A stretch of DNA of 64,000 bases, taken from the NCBI RefSeq assembly GCF_014084125.1, contig NZ_CP048405.1, positions 4,712,001 through 4,776,000 of the forward strand, written 5' to 3'. Origin of the DNA: Streptacidiphilus sp. PB12-B1b. GTDB lineage: Bacteria > Actinomycetota > Actinomycetes > Streptomycetales > Streptomycetaceae. Below, one piece after another: positions 8,189-15,300 of this stretch (position 1 is its first letter; every line of letters begins with the position of its first letter). Position numbers and translations under genes: made by a program. The notes below the pieces were generated by a model that was given only the letters and a program-made list of their open reading frames with translations, searched no databases and was not told the origin of the DNA.

Positions 8189-8234
8189 TATGACAGCCGT
8201 CATAATAATGGCCACTATGACAGACGTCATAGTG
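8189..8234. promoter_or_regulatory. Twin palindromic operators in divergent promoter region
   Basis: Two near-identical palindromes lie 27 bases centre to centre: TATGAC-AGCC-GTCATA at 8189-8204 and CACTATGAC-AGAC-GTCATAGTG at 8213-8234. They lie between the leftward gene starting at 8151 and the rightward GNAT-TetR operon. Their form suits a TetR dimer, and the obvious candidate is the TetR product of 8843-9463. The second site overlaps the first usable start codons of the GNAT gene. Confidence 0.75.
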
Positions 8235-8843
8235 CAACCACGCGGCCCCGCCCCGATCCGCACGGGGGCCGGGTGGCGGCTGGAGACACTCCGGCCGGAC
8301 GACCGCCCGGCCCTGGCCGCGCTGTTCGCCGCCTGCTCGCCGGAGAGCGTCCGGCTGCGGTTCTTCGGCCTGCCGCGCGAGTTCCCGCCCGCGTACGCGG
8401 ACAGCCTGCTCGCCTGCCGTCCCGAGCTGCACGACGCCTTGGCCGCCGTCACCGACGACAGCCGGGGCGGCGGGCCGGACGGCGGCCGCAGGCGGTTCGC
8501 CGCGCTGGCCGGGCTGGCCGCACCACAGGCGGCCGGGGCGGCCGGAATGGCCGGGCAGGAGGGCGCGGCGGAGCTGGCGGTCCTGGTCGCCGACGGCTGG
8601 CAACGCCAGGGGCTGGGCACCGCCCTGGTGGAGGAGCTGCTGGTGCGCGCCCGGCGGCGCGGGGTGGAGCGGGTGTCGGCCTGCGTCCTGCCGGGCCGTC
8701 CGCAACTGCTGGCGGCGCTGTCGCGTCGACTCGAGCTGGTCCACTCCTCCCGCAGCCAGGACGGCCTGACGGGTGTCTATAGGCTGGACCGGCCAGCGGG
8801 TGGAGGTCCGCTCCCCCGCTCCGCGTTCTTGGGAGGCCGGTGA
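8217..8843 (+). CDS. GNAT-family N-acetyltransferase
   Basis: About 208 residues. The GNAT fold shows in WRLETLRPDDRPALAALFAACS, RLRFFG, ELAVLVADGWQRQGLGTALVEELL (the acetyl-CoA-binding Q/R-x2-G-x-G/A loop) and a final strand after a ranked-helix segment. The start is uncertain. In-frame ATGs at 8190 and 8217 and a GTG at 8232 all lie in or next to the palindromic operators and none has a Shine-Dalgarno sequence, so the mRNA may be leaderless. An Ala/Gly-rich insert lies around residues 95-120. The acetyl acceptor is unknown. The stop overlaps the TetR start, so the two are one operon. Confidence 0.8.
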   Translation: MTDVIVQPRGPAPIRTGAGWRLETLRPDDRPALAALFAACSPESVRLRFFGLPREFPPAYADSLLACRPELHDALAAVTDDSRGGGPDGGRRRFAALAGLAAPQAAGAAGMAGQEGAAELAVLVADGWQRQGLGTALVEELLVRARRRGVERVSACVLPGRPQLLAALSRRLELVHSSRSQDGLTGVYRLDRPAGGGPLPRSAFLGGR

Positions 8844-9463
8844 TGGCAGCGTCCGAGCGGGGCCCGCGCGAACGCATGGTGGTCAGTGCGGCGCAGCTGA
8901 TCCGCCGCAACGGGGTGGCCGCCACCGGCATGCGGGACGTCGCCGCCCACGCCGGGGCGCCGCGCGGCTCGCTCCAGCACTACTTCCCGGGCGGCAAGGA
9001 CCAGCTGGTCAACGAGGCGGTGCAGTGGGCCGGCCAGTACGCGGGCGGGCGCATCGGCCGGTTCCTGGCCGAGCTGCCCGAGCCCACCCCCAGCGGGCTG
9101 TTCGCCGCGATGGTGCGGCAGTGGACCGACGAGTACCAGGCGGTCGGCTTCGGCGCGGGCTGCCCGGTCGCCGCCGCGGCGGTGGACTGCGCGGACTCCA
9201 CCGAGTCCACCCGGGTCGCCGCCGCAGCCGCGTTCGCGGACTGGAACGGACCGCTGGCGCAGGCGCTGGCCGGGATGGGCGTCCCGGCCGGACGCACCCA
9301 GGCCCTGGCCACGCTCATGATCAGCACCCTGGAGGGAGCCATCCTGATCGCCCGCTCGGAGCGCGACATCCGCGCCCTCACCACCGTCGTCCAGGAGCTC
9401 GGCCCCCTCCTGGACAGCTGCCTACCCACACCCGCAACCCACGAACAGCAGCCCCCGACCTAG
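8843..9463 (+). CDS. TetR-family transcriptional repressor (LmrA/YxaF-like)
   Basis: 206-residue TetR protein. The N-terminal helix-turn-helix is RMVVSAAQLIRRNGVAATGMRDVAAHAGAPRGSLQHYFPGGKDQLV. The C-terminal ligand domain begins RQWTDEYQAVGFGAGCPVAA, as in the LmrA/YxaF subgroup (ligands often aromatic or drug-like). I choose the ATG at 8843, six bases after GGGAGG; a GTG one codon earlier is possible. The start overlaps the GNAT stop. The twin palindromes at 8189-8234 are its most likely operators, giving autoregulation and control of the divergent dehydrogenase. Confidence 0.85.
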   Translation: MAASERGPRERMVVSAAQLIRRNGVAATGMRDVAAHAGAPRGSLQHYFPGGKDQLVNEAVQWAGQYAGGRIGRFLAELPEPTPSGLFAAMVRQWTDEYQAVGFGAGCPVAAAAVDCADSTESTRVAAAAAFADWNGPLAQALAGMGVPAGRTQALATLMISTLEGAILIARSERDIRALTTVVQELGPLLDSCLPTPATHEQQPPT

Positions 9464-9512
9464 CCCCCACAGCGAGCCCGCCCCGCAGCCACGGGCCGCA
9501 CGGGGGCGTCGG

Positions 9513-10046
9513 TCAGCCCAGGCGCATGTGGTGCAGCAGGAGCAGCGCAGCTACAGCGTTCGCGGACCGCACCTCGCCCTTGGCGACCAGCTCAAGCACG
9601 CGGGCCAGTGACACCCACTCGCGGCGCTCCGACTCGAAGTCGTCCTCGGGGTGCCCCACGTACTCCGCCGATGTGGACCAGTAGACGTGGTGCAGCGCAT
9701 CGGTAAGACCGTTCGACGGCTCGACCGTCAGCAGGTGCTGCAACGGCCCCGGACGCCAACCGGTCTCCTCCAGCATCTCCCGCGCAGCCGCCGCCTCCAA
9801 CGACTCCCCCGCCTCCACCACGCCTGCGGCCAGCTCCCAGCCCCACGTGTCCGTGATGAACCGGTGGCGCCACAACAGCAGCACCTCGTCCCGCTCGTTG
9901 ACGACCGTCGCCAGCGCCACGGGCCGCAGACGCATCAGGTAGTGGTCGAGATGCCGACCATCAGGCAGCTCGACGTCGGCAAGGTTGATCCGCAGCCACG
10001 GATTCGAGTACACCTCGTGCTCGCCGAGGTTCTTCCATACCGACAG
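9513..10046 (-). CDS. Nudix hydrolase with a non-canonical (CTG?) start
   Basis: The Nudix box reads GVVEAGESLEAAAAREMLEETGW (matching GX5EX7REUXEEXGU). Before it lie EHEVYSNPWLRINLADVELPDGRHLDHYLMRLRPVALATVV, and the protein ends in a C-terminal LLLLHHMRLG. Homologues begin about MSxWKNLGEHE, which here corresponds to a CTG codon at 10044-10046 preceded by AAGGGG seven bases upstream. No ATG, GTG or TTG occurs in frame until far upstream, in DNA that codes better on the other strand. The likely role is hydrolysis of a nucleoside diphosphate derivative (ADP-ribose pyrophosphatase-like). About 177 residues from this start. The missing normal start is real; whether CTG is used is inference. Confidence 0.72.
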   Translation of the reverse strand: MSVWKNLGEHEVYSNPWLRINLADVELPDGRHLDHYLMRLRPVALATVVNERDEVLLLWRHRFITDTWGWELAAGVVEAGESLEAAAAREMLEETGWRPGPLQHLLTVEPSNGLTDALHHVYWSTSAEYVGHPEDDFESERREWVSLARVLELVAKGEVRSANAVAALLLLHHMRLG

Positions 10047-10199
10047 ATCTGCACCCCTTGCGGTCAGCCCGTGACCGGTACCGCTTCCTGGATCGACCAA
10101 GGCCACCAAGACAAGGGCATCATCGACGTGAGCCACATCGACTGCTACGAGCAGGTTCTCCAAATGCCCATCGCCCTGCGGCACGAGGGTGGGCGGTGA
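10027..10199 (+). pseudogene. Headless coding remnant ending in a GTGA overlap
   Basis: On the + strand an open frame reading CTPCGQPVTGTASWIDQGH, then an Asp/Ile/His/Cys-containing tail to LRHEGGR, ends at 10197-10199. It overlaps the next gene by GTGA. The codons look genuinely coding, with GC-rich wobble positions and balanced amino acids, but the frame continues leftward only as the antisense of the Nudix gene and has no start with a ribosome site. The best reading is the 3' remnant of a lost gene whose 5' part was replaced when the Nudix segment was joined here. A short GTG-initiated peptide from 10071 (42 residues) is the alternative. Family not recognised. Confidence 0.45.
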
Positions 10200-10468
10200 G
10201 CGCTGAAACGGCCCGGGAGCACAAGCGCAGGCTCGTCCGGGAGATCACGGCCACCCCAAGCGCCACCGAGGCTCTCGGGTACTGCACCGACTGCGGAGTC
10301 CGGTGCCGGGGCCGAGTGCTGGGCAGTGTCGAGCAGAACGCAAGCTGCTGCTCCGTCGTCATCTGCGGGCCCTGCGACAAGGCCATGCGAGAACGGCACG
10401 TCGAGCGAGCCCGCTCCGACGGGGTTGCAGCGGAGGCGGTGCGGGCCGCTCGACGGGAGGTCAGGTGA
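10196..10468 (+). CDS. Small cysteine-rich protein, possible zinc ribbon
   Basis: 90 residues from a GTG that overlaps the preceding stop. A basic N-terminus (AREHKRRLVREI) is followed by YCTDCGVRCRG, then NASCCSVVICGPCDKAM: two Cys-x2-Cys knuckles with extra cysteines between, as in small zinc ribbons. A charged helical C-terminus (RERHVERARSDGVAAEAVRAARREVR) follows. I do not recognise the family. It could be an accessory protein of an integrated element or a nucleic-acid-binding protein. It is coupled on both sides by GTGA overlaps to a headless remnant upstream and a 32-codon ORF downstream, so it is the one intact member of a broken operon. Confidence 0.55.
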   Translation: MSAETAREHKRRLVREITATPSATEALGYCTDCGVRCRGRVLGSVEQNASCCSVVICGPCDKAMRERHVERARSDGVAAEAVRAARREVR

Positions 10469-10563
10469 ACACCACGGCCGGACTCGGCCATAGGCGGCGC
10501 GCGGGCGGCCGGCTGCCGGGGTATTGGGGGTCGCGGCGGTCGGCCGGAGGCGGTGTGCGGTGA
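10465..10563 (+). CDS. Tiny arginine/glycine-rich ORF, possible gene fragment
   Basis: 32 codons from a GTG overlapping the previous stop (GTGA). The peptide is rich in Arg and Gly (GHRRRAGGRLPGYWGSRRSAGGGVR). The only support is the coupling pattern. It may be the start of a gene truncated where the convergent NlpC/P60 gene now begins. No function proposed. Confidence 0.3.
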   Translation: MNTTAGLGHRRRAGGRLPGYWGSRRSAGGGVR

Positions 10564-10575
10564 GGGCGCGGCCGA

Positions 10576-12234
10576 TCAGTACTGGTAGTAGCCGATGAGG
10601 TTGCCGCCGGCGGAGACCGTGTTGGTCTGGACGTCGGTGCCGGTGTCGTAGGCGTTGATCATCTCGCCGTTGCCGATGTAGACGCCGACGTGGTCGGTGT
10701 CGGAGGCGCTGCTGCCGAAGAACACCAGGTCGCCCGGGACCGGGGAGCTGACCGGGGTCATCTCGGCGATCTGGTTGGCGGTGCTGCCGGAGCCGAGGAC
10801 GTCCAGCTGACCGTACGCCAGGTAGTAGACCCATCGGGCGAATCCGGAGCAGTCCAGGCCGATGGCGGCCGGATCACTGCAGCTGAGCGACTGCGGATCG
10901 CCGACGCAGGTGCCGGTGGACGGCCCGGGCACGCCGCCGTGGCCGCCGCCCCACACGTACTGGATGTAGCCGCCGGGCCAGCCGGTGTCGTTCCCGGCCT
11001 GGGCGTTGTAGCCGGGTTCGGCCGATCCGTTCTCGATGGCCTGGGCGTAGCCGACGATCTTCGACAGCACGCTGCCGCTGGGCGGCGGTACCGGGGTTCC
11101 GGTACCGCCGCCGTCCAGCGACGCCTTGGTAGCCGGGCCGACGATGCCGTCCACGGACAGGCCGTGGGCGCTCTGGTACGACTTCACCGCCGCCAGCGTC
11201 CCTGCCCCGAAGTCACCGTCCACACTCAGACCCGCGCCGTGCTGGTTCAGCAACTCCTGCAACTCGGTCACACAACCGTCCACCTCCCCTTCGGAGATGT
11301 CCGCCGGGCACTTTGCGGAGGTCAGCGGGACGGGCGCGGGCACGGAACTGCTGCTGCCGCCGAGCGACGCCTTGGTGTTGGGGCCGACGATGCCGTCGGC
11401 GGCGAGGCCGTGGGCGCTCTGGTACGACTTCACCGCCGCCAGCGTGCCCGCCCCGAAGTCACCGTCCACACTCAAGCCCGCGCCGTGCTGGTTCAGCAAC
11501 TCCTGCAGCTCCGTCACACAACCGTCCACCTCCCCTTCGGAGATGTCCGCCGGGCACTTTGCGGAGGTCAGCGGGACGGCGGCGGGGGCGGCCTGGCCGA
11601 GCAGCGCGGCCTTGGTGGCCGGGCCGACGACGCCGTCGGCGGTCAGGCCGTGGGCGCTCTGGTACGCCTTGACGGCCGCCAGCGTCCCGGCGCCGAAGTC
11701 GCCGTCCACGCTCAGGCCGGCGCCCGCGTCGTTGAGGAGTTGCTGCAGTTCGGTGACGCAGCCGTCCTTCTCGCCTTCGGCGATGTCGGTGGGGCACTGG
11801 GCGGAGGTCAGTGCGATCGACCCGGGGGCGGAGGTGCTGGTGTGGTCCAGTTCGGCCTTGGTCAGCGGCCCGACGATGCCGTCGGCGGAGAGGCTGTGGG
11901 CGCTCTGGTAGGTCTTCACGGCGGCCAGCGTGGCCGCGCCGAAGTCCCCGTCGACGCTCAGGCCCGCGCCGTTGGCATTGAGCAGGTCCTGGAGTTCGGT
12001 GACGCAGCCGTCGCTCTCGCCCTGGGCGATGTCGGTGGGGCACTGCGAGGAGGTCAGTGCGATCGGTGCGGGCACGGCGGCCATGGCCGGGGTGGCGACG
12101 GCGATCATTCCGGCCGCGACGACCAGCACGGTGGCGGCGACGGTGATCCGCCGCCGGATGCGGCCCACCGAGCTTCGGGTGAAGGGGAGTTGTTGGCGCG
12201 GTGGCTGCTCGGGGTCGAACTGCCCTGGAGACAT
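10576..12234 (-). CDS. Secreted NlpC/P60 peptidoglycan endopeptidase with four PG-binding repeats
   Basis: 552 residues. A cytoplasmic basic stretch ending RIRRRITVAATVLVVAAGMIAVATPAMA acts as signal peptide. Four peptidoglycan_binding_1 repeats of about 80 residues follow, each with CPxDI.EGExDGCVTELQxLLN and GLSVDGDFGAGTLAAVKxYQSAHxL..DGIVGPxTKA. A C-terminal NlpC/P60 domain has the catalytic Cys in GLDCSGFARW and the His in DHVGVYIG. The start at 12234 follows GAAGGAGC. The product should bind the wall through its repeats and cut peptide stems during growth or division. The repeats nearest the catalytic domain are almost identical in DNA, suggesting recent duplication or gene conversion. 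Confidence 0.87.
   Translation of the reverse strand: MSPGQFDPEQPPRQQLPFTRSSVGRIRRRITVAATVLVVAAGMIAVATPAMAAVPAPIALTSSQCPTDIAQGESDGCVTELQDLLNANGAGLSVDGDFGAATLAAVKTYQSAHSLSADGIVGPLTKAELDHTSTSAPGSIALTSAQCPTDIAEGEKDGCVTELQQLLNDAGAGLSVDGDFGAGTLAAVKAYQSAHGLTADGVVGPATKAALLGQAAPAAVPLTSAKCPADISEGEVDGCVTELQELLNQHGAGLSVDGDFGAGTLAAVKSYQSAHGLAADGIVGPNTKASLGGSSSSVPAPVPLTSAKCPADISEGEVDGCVTELQELLNQHGAGLSVDGDFGAGTLAAVKSYQSAHGLSVDGIVGPATKASLDGGGTGTPVPPPSGSVLSKIVGYAQAIENGSAEPGYNAQAGNDTGWPGGYIQYVWGGGHGGVPGPSTGTCVGDPQSLSCSDPAAIGLDCSGFARWVYYLAYGQLDVLGSGSTANQIAEMTPVSSPVPGDLVFFGSSASDTDHVGVYIGNGEMINAYDTGTDVQTNTVSAGGNLIGYYQY
11116..12060. repeat. Four tandem coding repeats of about 240-246 bases
   Basis: The four peptidoglycan-binding modules of the NlpC/P60 gene repeat at about 240-246 bases. 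The two units at roughly 11116-11345 and 11362-11590 are nearly identical over more than 150 bases; the other two have diverged. This is the sort of repeat that changes number by unequal recombination. Confidence 0.85.
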
Positions 12235-12282
12235 GGGCTCTTGCTCCTTCTGATGACGATGCCGGCGCATGCGCGTGCCTTC

Positions 12283-12312
12283 ATTCGAGAGGTGCATGAC
12301 AAGCCATGTCAA
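12283..12312 (-). promoter_or_regulatory. Promoter of the NlpC/P60 gene with overlapping inverted repeat
   Basis: On the minus strand TTGACA (12307-12312) and TCGAAT (12283-12288) are 18 bases apart, a good vegetative -35 and a fair -10, about 50 bases before the start codon. TGACA-AGCCA-TGTCA (12297-12311) is an inverted repeat covering the -35 and could be an operator. Confidence 0.5.
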
Positions 12313-12400
12313 GGACAATTCCCCACCTCCCGGCGGGCGTTGACCGCCAGGAGGGTCAGCCGGGCCAAGGGGGCTTCCTCGGCCCGGAACTGAGTGCCGG

Positions 12401-14059
12401 TCAGCTTATCGACGGCTCTATCACCGGGAGTTGGGCCGCCTCGGGCGGCGACTGCAGGGTGTAGTCGGCGGCCACCGTCTCGTCCTGGTTGCGCGGAGCC
12501 CTGACCGCCCGCAGCACCAGCGTGGCCACCACGGCGACGGCGAGGTTCAGCACGAAGGCGGTCACCCCGATGTAGCCGATCTGCCCGATCACCGGAATGC
12601 TCGCCGAGCTGCCGCCGAAGTGCGAGTGCGGCTTCCCGGCGACGGCGACGCCGTACGCGGTCCAGGTGCCGTACGCCATGCCCGCGGCCCAGCCCAGCAG
12701 CAGCCCCCAGGGGTGGAACCACCGGCTGCTGTGGCCGCGCAGCACCAGCCCGCCCACCACGGCCGGGAAGGTCTGCAGGATCCAGATCCCGCCCAGCAGT
12801 TGCAAGTTGATCGAGAACTGCTTGTCGATCCCGAGGACGAACCCGAGTGCGCCCAGTTTCACCAGCAGCGACACCACCTTGGCCACCGCCGTCTCCTGCG
12901 CGGGGGTGGCGTCCGGCTTGACGAACTCCCGGTAGACGTTGCGGGTGAACAGGTTGGCGGCGGCGATCGACATGATGGCGGCCGGGACCAGCGCCCCGAT
13001 GCCGATGGCGGCGAAGGCCACCCCCGCGAACCAGGACGGGAACATCTGCTCGAACAGCTGCGGCACCGCGAGCTGGGCGTTGTACCCGGTCACGCCCTTG
13101 CCCACGCCCGCGGCGATGGCCATGAAGCCCAGCAGCGAGAGCAGGCCGAGCATCAGCGAGTACGCGGGCAGCAGCGCCAGGTTGCGCCGGACGGTGTTGC
13201 GGTCCTTGGCGGAGAGCACCCCGGTCGCCGAGTGCGGGTACATGAACAGCGCCATCGCCGAGCCGACGGCCAGCGTGGCGTACGCCCACTGCGCGCTGGG
13301 GCCGGGCACCAGCGAGCCGCGCGGCTTGCCGGTGGCCGGGCTGGTCTTGGCCAGCGCCTGCGCCGCCGAGTGGAAGACGCTGCCGTAGCCGCCGAGCCGG
13401 ATCGGGATGTAGATGACGGCGACGATCACCACCACGTACACCAGGGTGTCCTTGACGAAGGCGATCAGCGCGGGCGCGCGCAGCCCGGAGGAGTAGGTGT
13501 ACGCGGCCAGCACGGCGAACGCGATCAGCAGCGGCAGATCCTTCGCCAGGCCGCTGGAACCGCCCAGGTGCATGGTGTCCAGCACCGCCTGGATGCCCAC
13601 CAGTTGCAGGGCGATGTAGGGCATGGTCGCCAGGATGCCGGTCAGCGCGACCGCCAGCGCCAGCCAGCGGGAGCCGTAGCGGCCCCGGGCGAAGTCGGCC
13701 AGCGTCACGTACCCCCGGCTGCGCGCCACCGACCACAGCCGGGGCAGGAACATGAACACCAGCGGCCAGGCCAGGATGGTGTAGGGCACCGCGTAGAAGC
13801 CGGCCGCGCCCACGCCGTAGATCAGCGCGGGCACCGCGATGAAGGTGTACGCGGTGTAGAGGTCGCCGCCGAGCAGGAACCAGCTGACGACGGTGCCGAA
13901 GCCGCGCCCGCCCAGGCCCCACTCGTCCAGGTGCAGGGCGTCGGAGGCCCGGCGCCAGCGGGCGGCGAGGAAGCCAACGACCGTGACCAGCACGAAGAGC
14001 AGCAGGAAGACGGTGAGCGAGACGGCGTTGACGTGCGTCCCGGCAGCGTTCAGGATCAT
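12401..14059 (-). CDS. Sodium:solute symporter, MctP-like monocarboxylate transporter
   Basis: 552 residues with about 13 hydrophobic helices, in the SSS family. The N-terminus (LDEWGLGGRGFGTVVSWFLLGGDLYTAYTFIAVP) and AIGIGALVPAAIMSIAAANLFTRNVY are typical of the subgroup that includes MctP, which imports lactate, pyruvate or other short monocarboxylates with Na+. The ATG at 14059 overlaps the DUF3311 stop (ATGA) and has GGGGAGG upstream. A DUF3311 small membrane protein encoded immediately before it is the standard arrangement. The substrate is inferred from the family only. Confidence 0.85.
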   Translation of the reverse strand: MILNAAGTHVNAVSLTVFLLLFVLVTVVGFLAARWRRASDALHLDEWGLGGRGFGTVVSWFLLGGDLYTAYTFIAVPALIYGVGAAGFYAVPYTILAWPLVFMFLPRLWSVARSRGYVTLADFARGRYGSRWLALAVALTGILATMPYIALQLVGIQAVLDTMHLGGSSGLAKDLPLLIAFAVLAAYTYSSGLRAPALIAFVKDTLVYVVVIVAVIYIPIRLGGYGSVFHSAAQALAKTSPATGKPRGSLVPGPSAQWAYATLAVGSAMALFMYPHSATGVLSAKDRNTVRRNLALLPAYSLMLGLLSLLGFMAIAAGVGKGVTGYNAQLAVPQLFEQMFPSWFAGVAFAAIGIGALVPAAIMSIAAANLFTRNVYREFVKPDATPAQETAVAKVVSLLVKLGALGFVLGIDKQFSINLQLLGGIWILQTFPAVVGGLVLRGHSSRWFHPWGLLLGWAAGMAYGTWTAYGVAVAGKPHSHFGGSSASIPVIGQIGYIGVTAFVLNLAVAVVATLVLRAVRAPRNQDETVAADYTLQSPPEAAQLPVIEPSIS

Positions 14060-14364
14060 CGTCCGACCTCCCCTGCTCCCGAGCCGACCCCGCGCCGGCT
14101 CTCCTCACGGCGGATCAGCAGATAGGCGATCCCGGTGAAGGCGGCCGACACCACCACCCACAGCAGCTGGTACCAGTAGAAGAAGGGGATGCCGATGAAC
14201 GCCGGGCCGACTCTGGCGTAGGAGTTGACCCACAGCAGGGCCGCGAAGGGCGCCAGCAGCAGCACCGCGCAGACCACGCGGGTCGGGGTGACCAGCGGTA
14301 ACGGCGTCGTCGGTGCGGGCGGTGGTACGGCTGGCGGCGGCGCGGACGGCGCGGTGTCGGCCAT
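14056..14364 (-). CDS. DUF3311 small membrane protein, symporter partner
   Basis: 102 residues. A proline/threonine-rich N-terminus precedes two transmembrane helices (VVCAVLLLAPFAALLWV and FFYWYQLLWVVVSAAFTGIAYLLI), with the conserved aromatic motif IGIPFFYWYQL between them. DUF3311 proteins are encoded next to MctP-type SSS symporters and are thought to be an accessory subunit. GAAAGGAGC precedes the ATG. Overlap with the symporter start by four bases implies coupled synthesis. Confidence 0.85.
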   Translation of the reverse strand: MADTAPSAPPPAVPPPAPTTPLPLVTPTRVVCAVLLLAPFAALLWVNSYARVGPAFIGIPFFYWYQLLWVVVSAAFTGIAYLLIRREESRRGVGSGAGEVGR

Positions 14365-14560
14365 GGTGCGGCTCCTTTCGGTCGGTGGCGGGGCGGTGGC
14401 CCCCGGGCCCGCAAGCCGGTGGCAGGCTCACGTCACCCCGCTCGCGTCACTAGGAACTACCCGGCTTGCCGCCCCGACACCCCGATGCGGACGGGCATAT
14501 GTCGGCGATCGCGGTCCCGCTGCCGTACGCCGGTGGAGCGGTCAACAGCCGGTCGACCAG

Positions 14561-14608
14561 GCGGTCATCCGGGCGGTCAGCCGGGCGGTCAGCCGGGCGG
14601 TCAGCCGG
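14561..14608. repeat. 12-base tandem repeat, four copies
   Basis: Four copies of GCGGTCAGCCGG in a row, the first with one change, run across the stop codon of the DUF998 gene. In the minus-strand reading frame the repeat would continue the protein as LTAR units if the stop were lost. The rest of the 236-base gap between 14365 and 14600 shows nothing I can name. Confidence 0.85.
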
Positions 14609-15209
14609 GCGCCCTGGTCACCCGGGCGGCGGCGAGCGCACAGGCCCCGGCCACCACCAGCGGCCAGATCGACTGACCGGTGGTCAGGATGCGTTCGACC
14701 GTGCCCGCCGGGCCGTGGTCCCACATCTCCACCATGAACCATCCGGCGCAGCAGAACATGGCCGCCGAGGCCAGCAGGGACGCCACGGGCCGCAGCGGCC
14801 AGGGGGTGGCCGGGTCGAGCCGGACGGCCAGCAGCGGCCAGGCCGCCAGCAGCGAGAAGCCCACGGCGGTGGCGGCGGTGTGCTGCGCGCTGGGCCCCCG
14901 GGGCGGCTCGGGGTTCAGCGCCACCGCGATCGACGCGGCCCCGCCGCAGGCCAGGGTGATCCGTCCGGTGAGGGCGGCGGCGCGCAGGCCGAGCGCGGTG
15001 ACCATGTGACAGGCGCCCAGGGCGAACAGAGCCAGCGTCATCACCCAGCGGTCGGTCGCGCCCAGGGATGCCAGCGTGCTGATGGTCTGGTGGACCGGGT
15101 CGTATCCCTGCGTCTGGAGCGTTGCCGCCACCACCCAGCCCACGATCAGCAGCACCGGGGCGGTCGCCGCGGACAGCAGCGCCCACCAGGGGACAATTCG
15201 CATATTCAC
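14601..15209 (-). CDS. DUF998 integral membrane protein
   Basis: 202 residues with six hydrophobic segments. DUF998 features visible are GYDPVHQTISTLASLGATDRWVMT after the first helix and a repeated helix pattern thereafter. The family is uncharacterised. The start is either GTG at 15209 or ATG at 15203; neither has a clear ribosome site, and the choice changes only two residues. It is followed by a tandem repeat and preceded, 91 bases away, by the end of a TetR gene on the same strand. No function can be given. Confidence 0.75.
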   Translation of the reverse strand: MNMRIVPWWALLSAATAPVLLIVGWVVAATLQTQGYDPVHQTISTLASLGATDRWVMTLALFALGACHMVTALGLRAAALTGRITLACGGAASIAVALNPEPPRGPSAQHTAATAVGFSLLAAWPLLAVRLDPATPWPLRPVASLLASAAMFCCAGWFMVEMWDHGPAGTVERILTTGQSIWPLVVAGACALAAARVTRAPG

Positions 15210-15300
15210 ACGGTAACGGCTGGTCAGCCCGGATCAAGCAGCCCCGACCGGGACGGCGTGCCGCCCGTCGGGGGCCGCAGGCGTAGGGGGGTCCGGGGGC

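Noticed and set aside
8190-8216. ATG at 8190 as the GNAT start
   Set aside because: The extra residues are encoded by the operator palindrome itself and there is no ribosome site. A start at or after 8217 keeps the full domain.
12235-12400. c-di-AMP (ydaO-type) riboswitch before the NlpC/P60 gene
   Set aside because: Such hydrolases often have one, but the gap is only 166 bases and already holds a promoter about 50 bases from the start. I could not find the conserved core.
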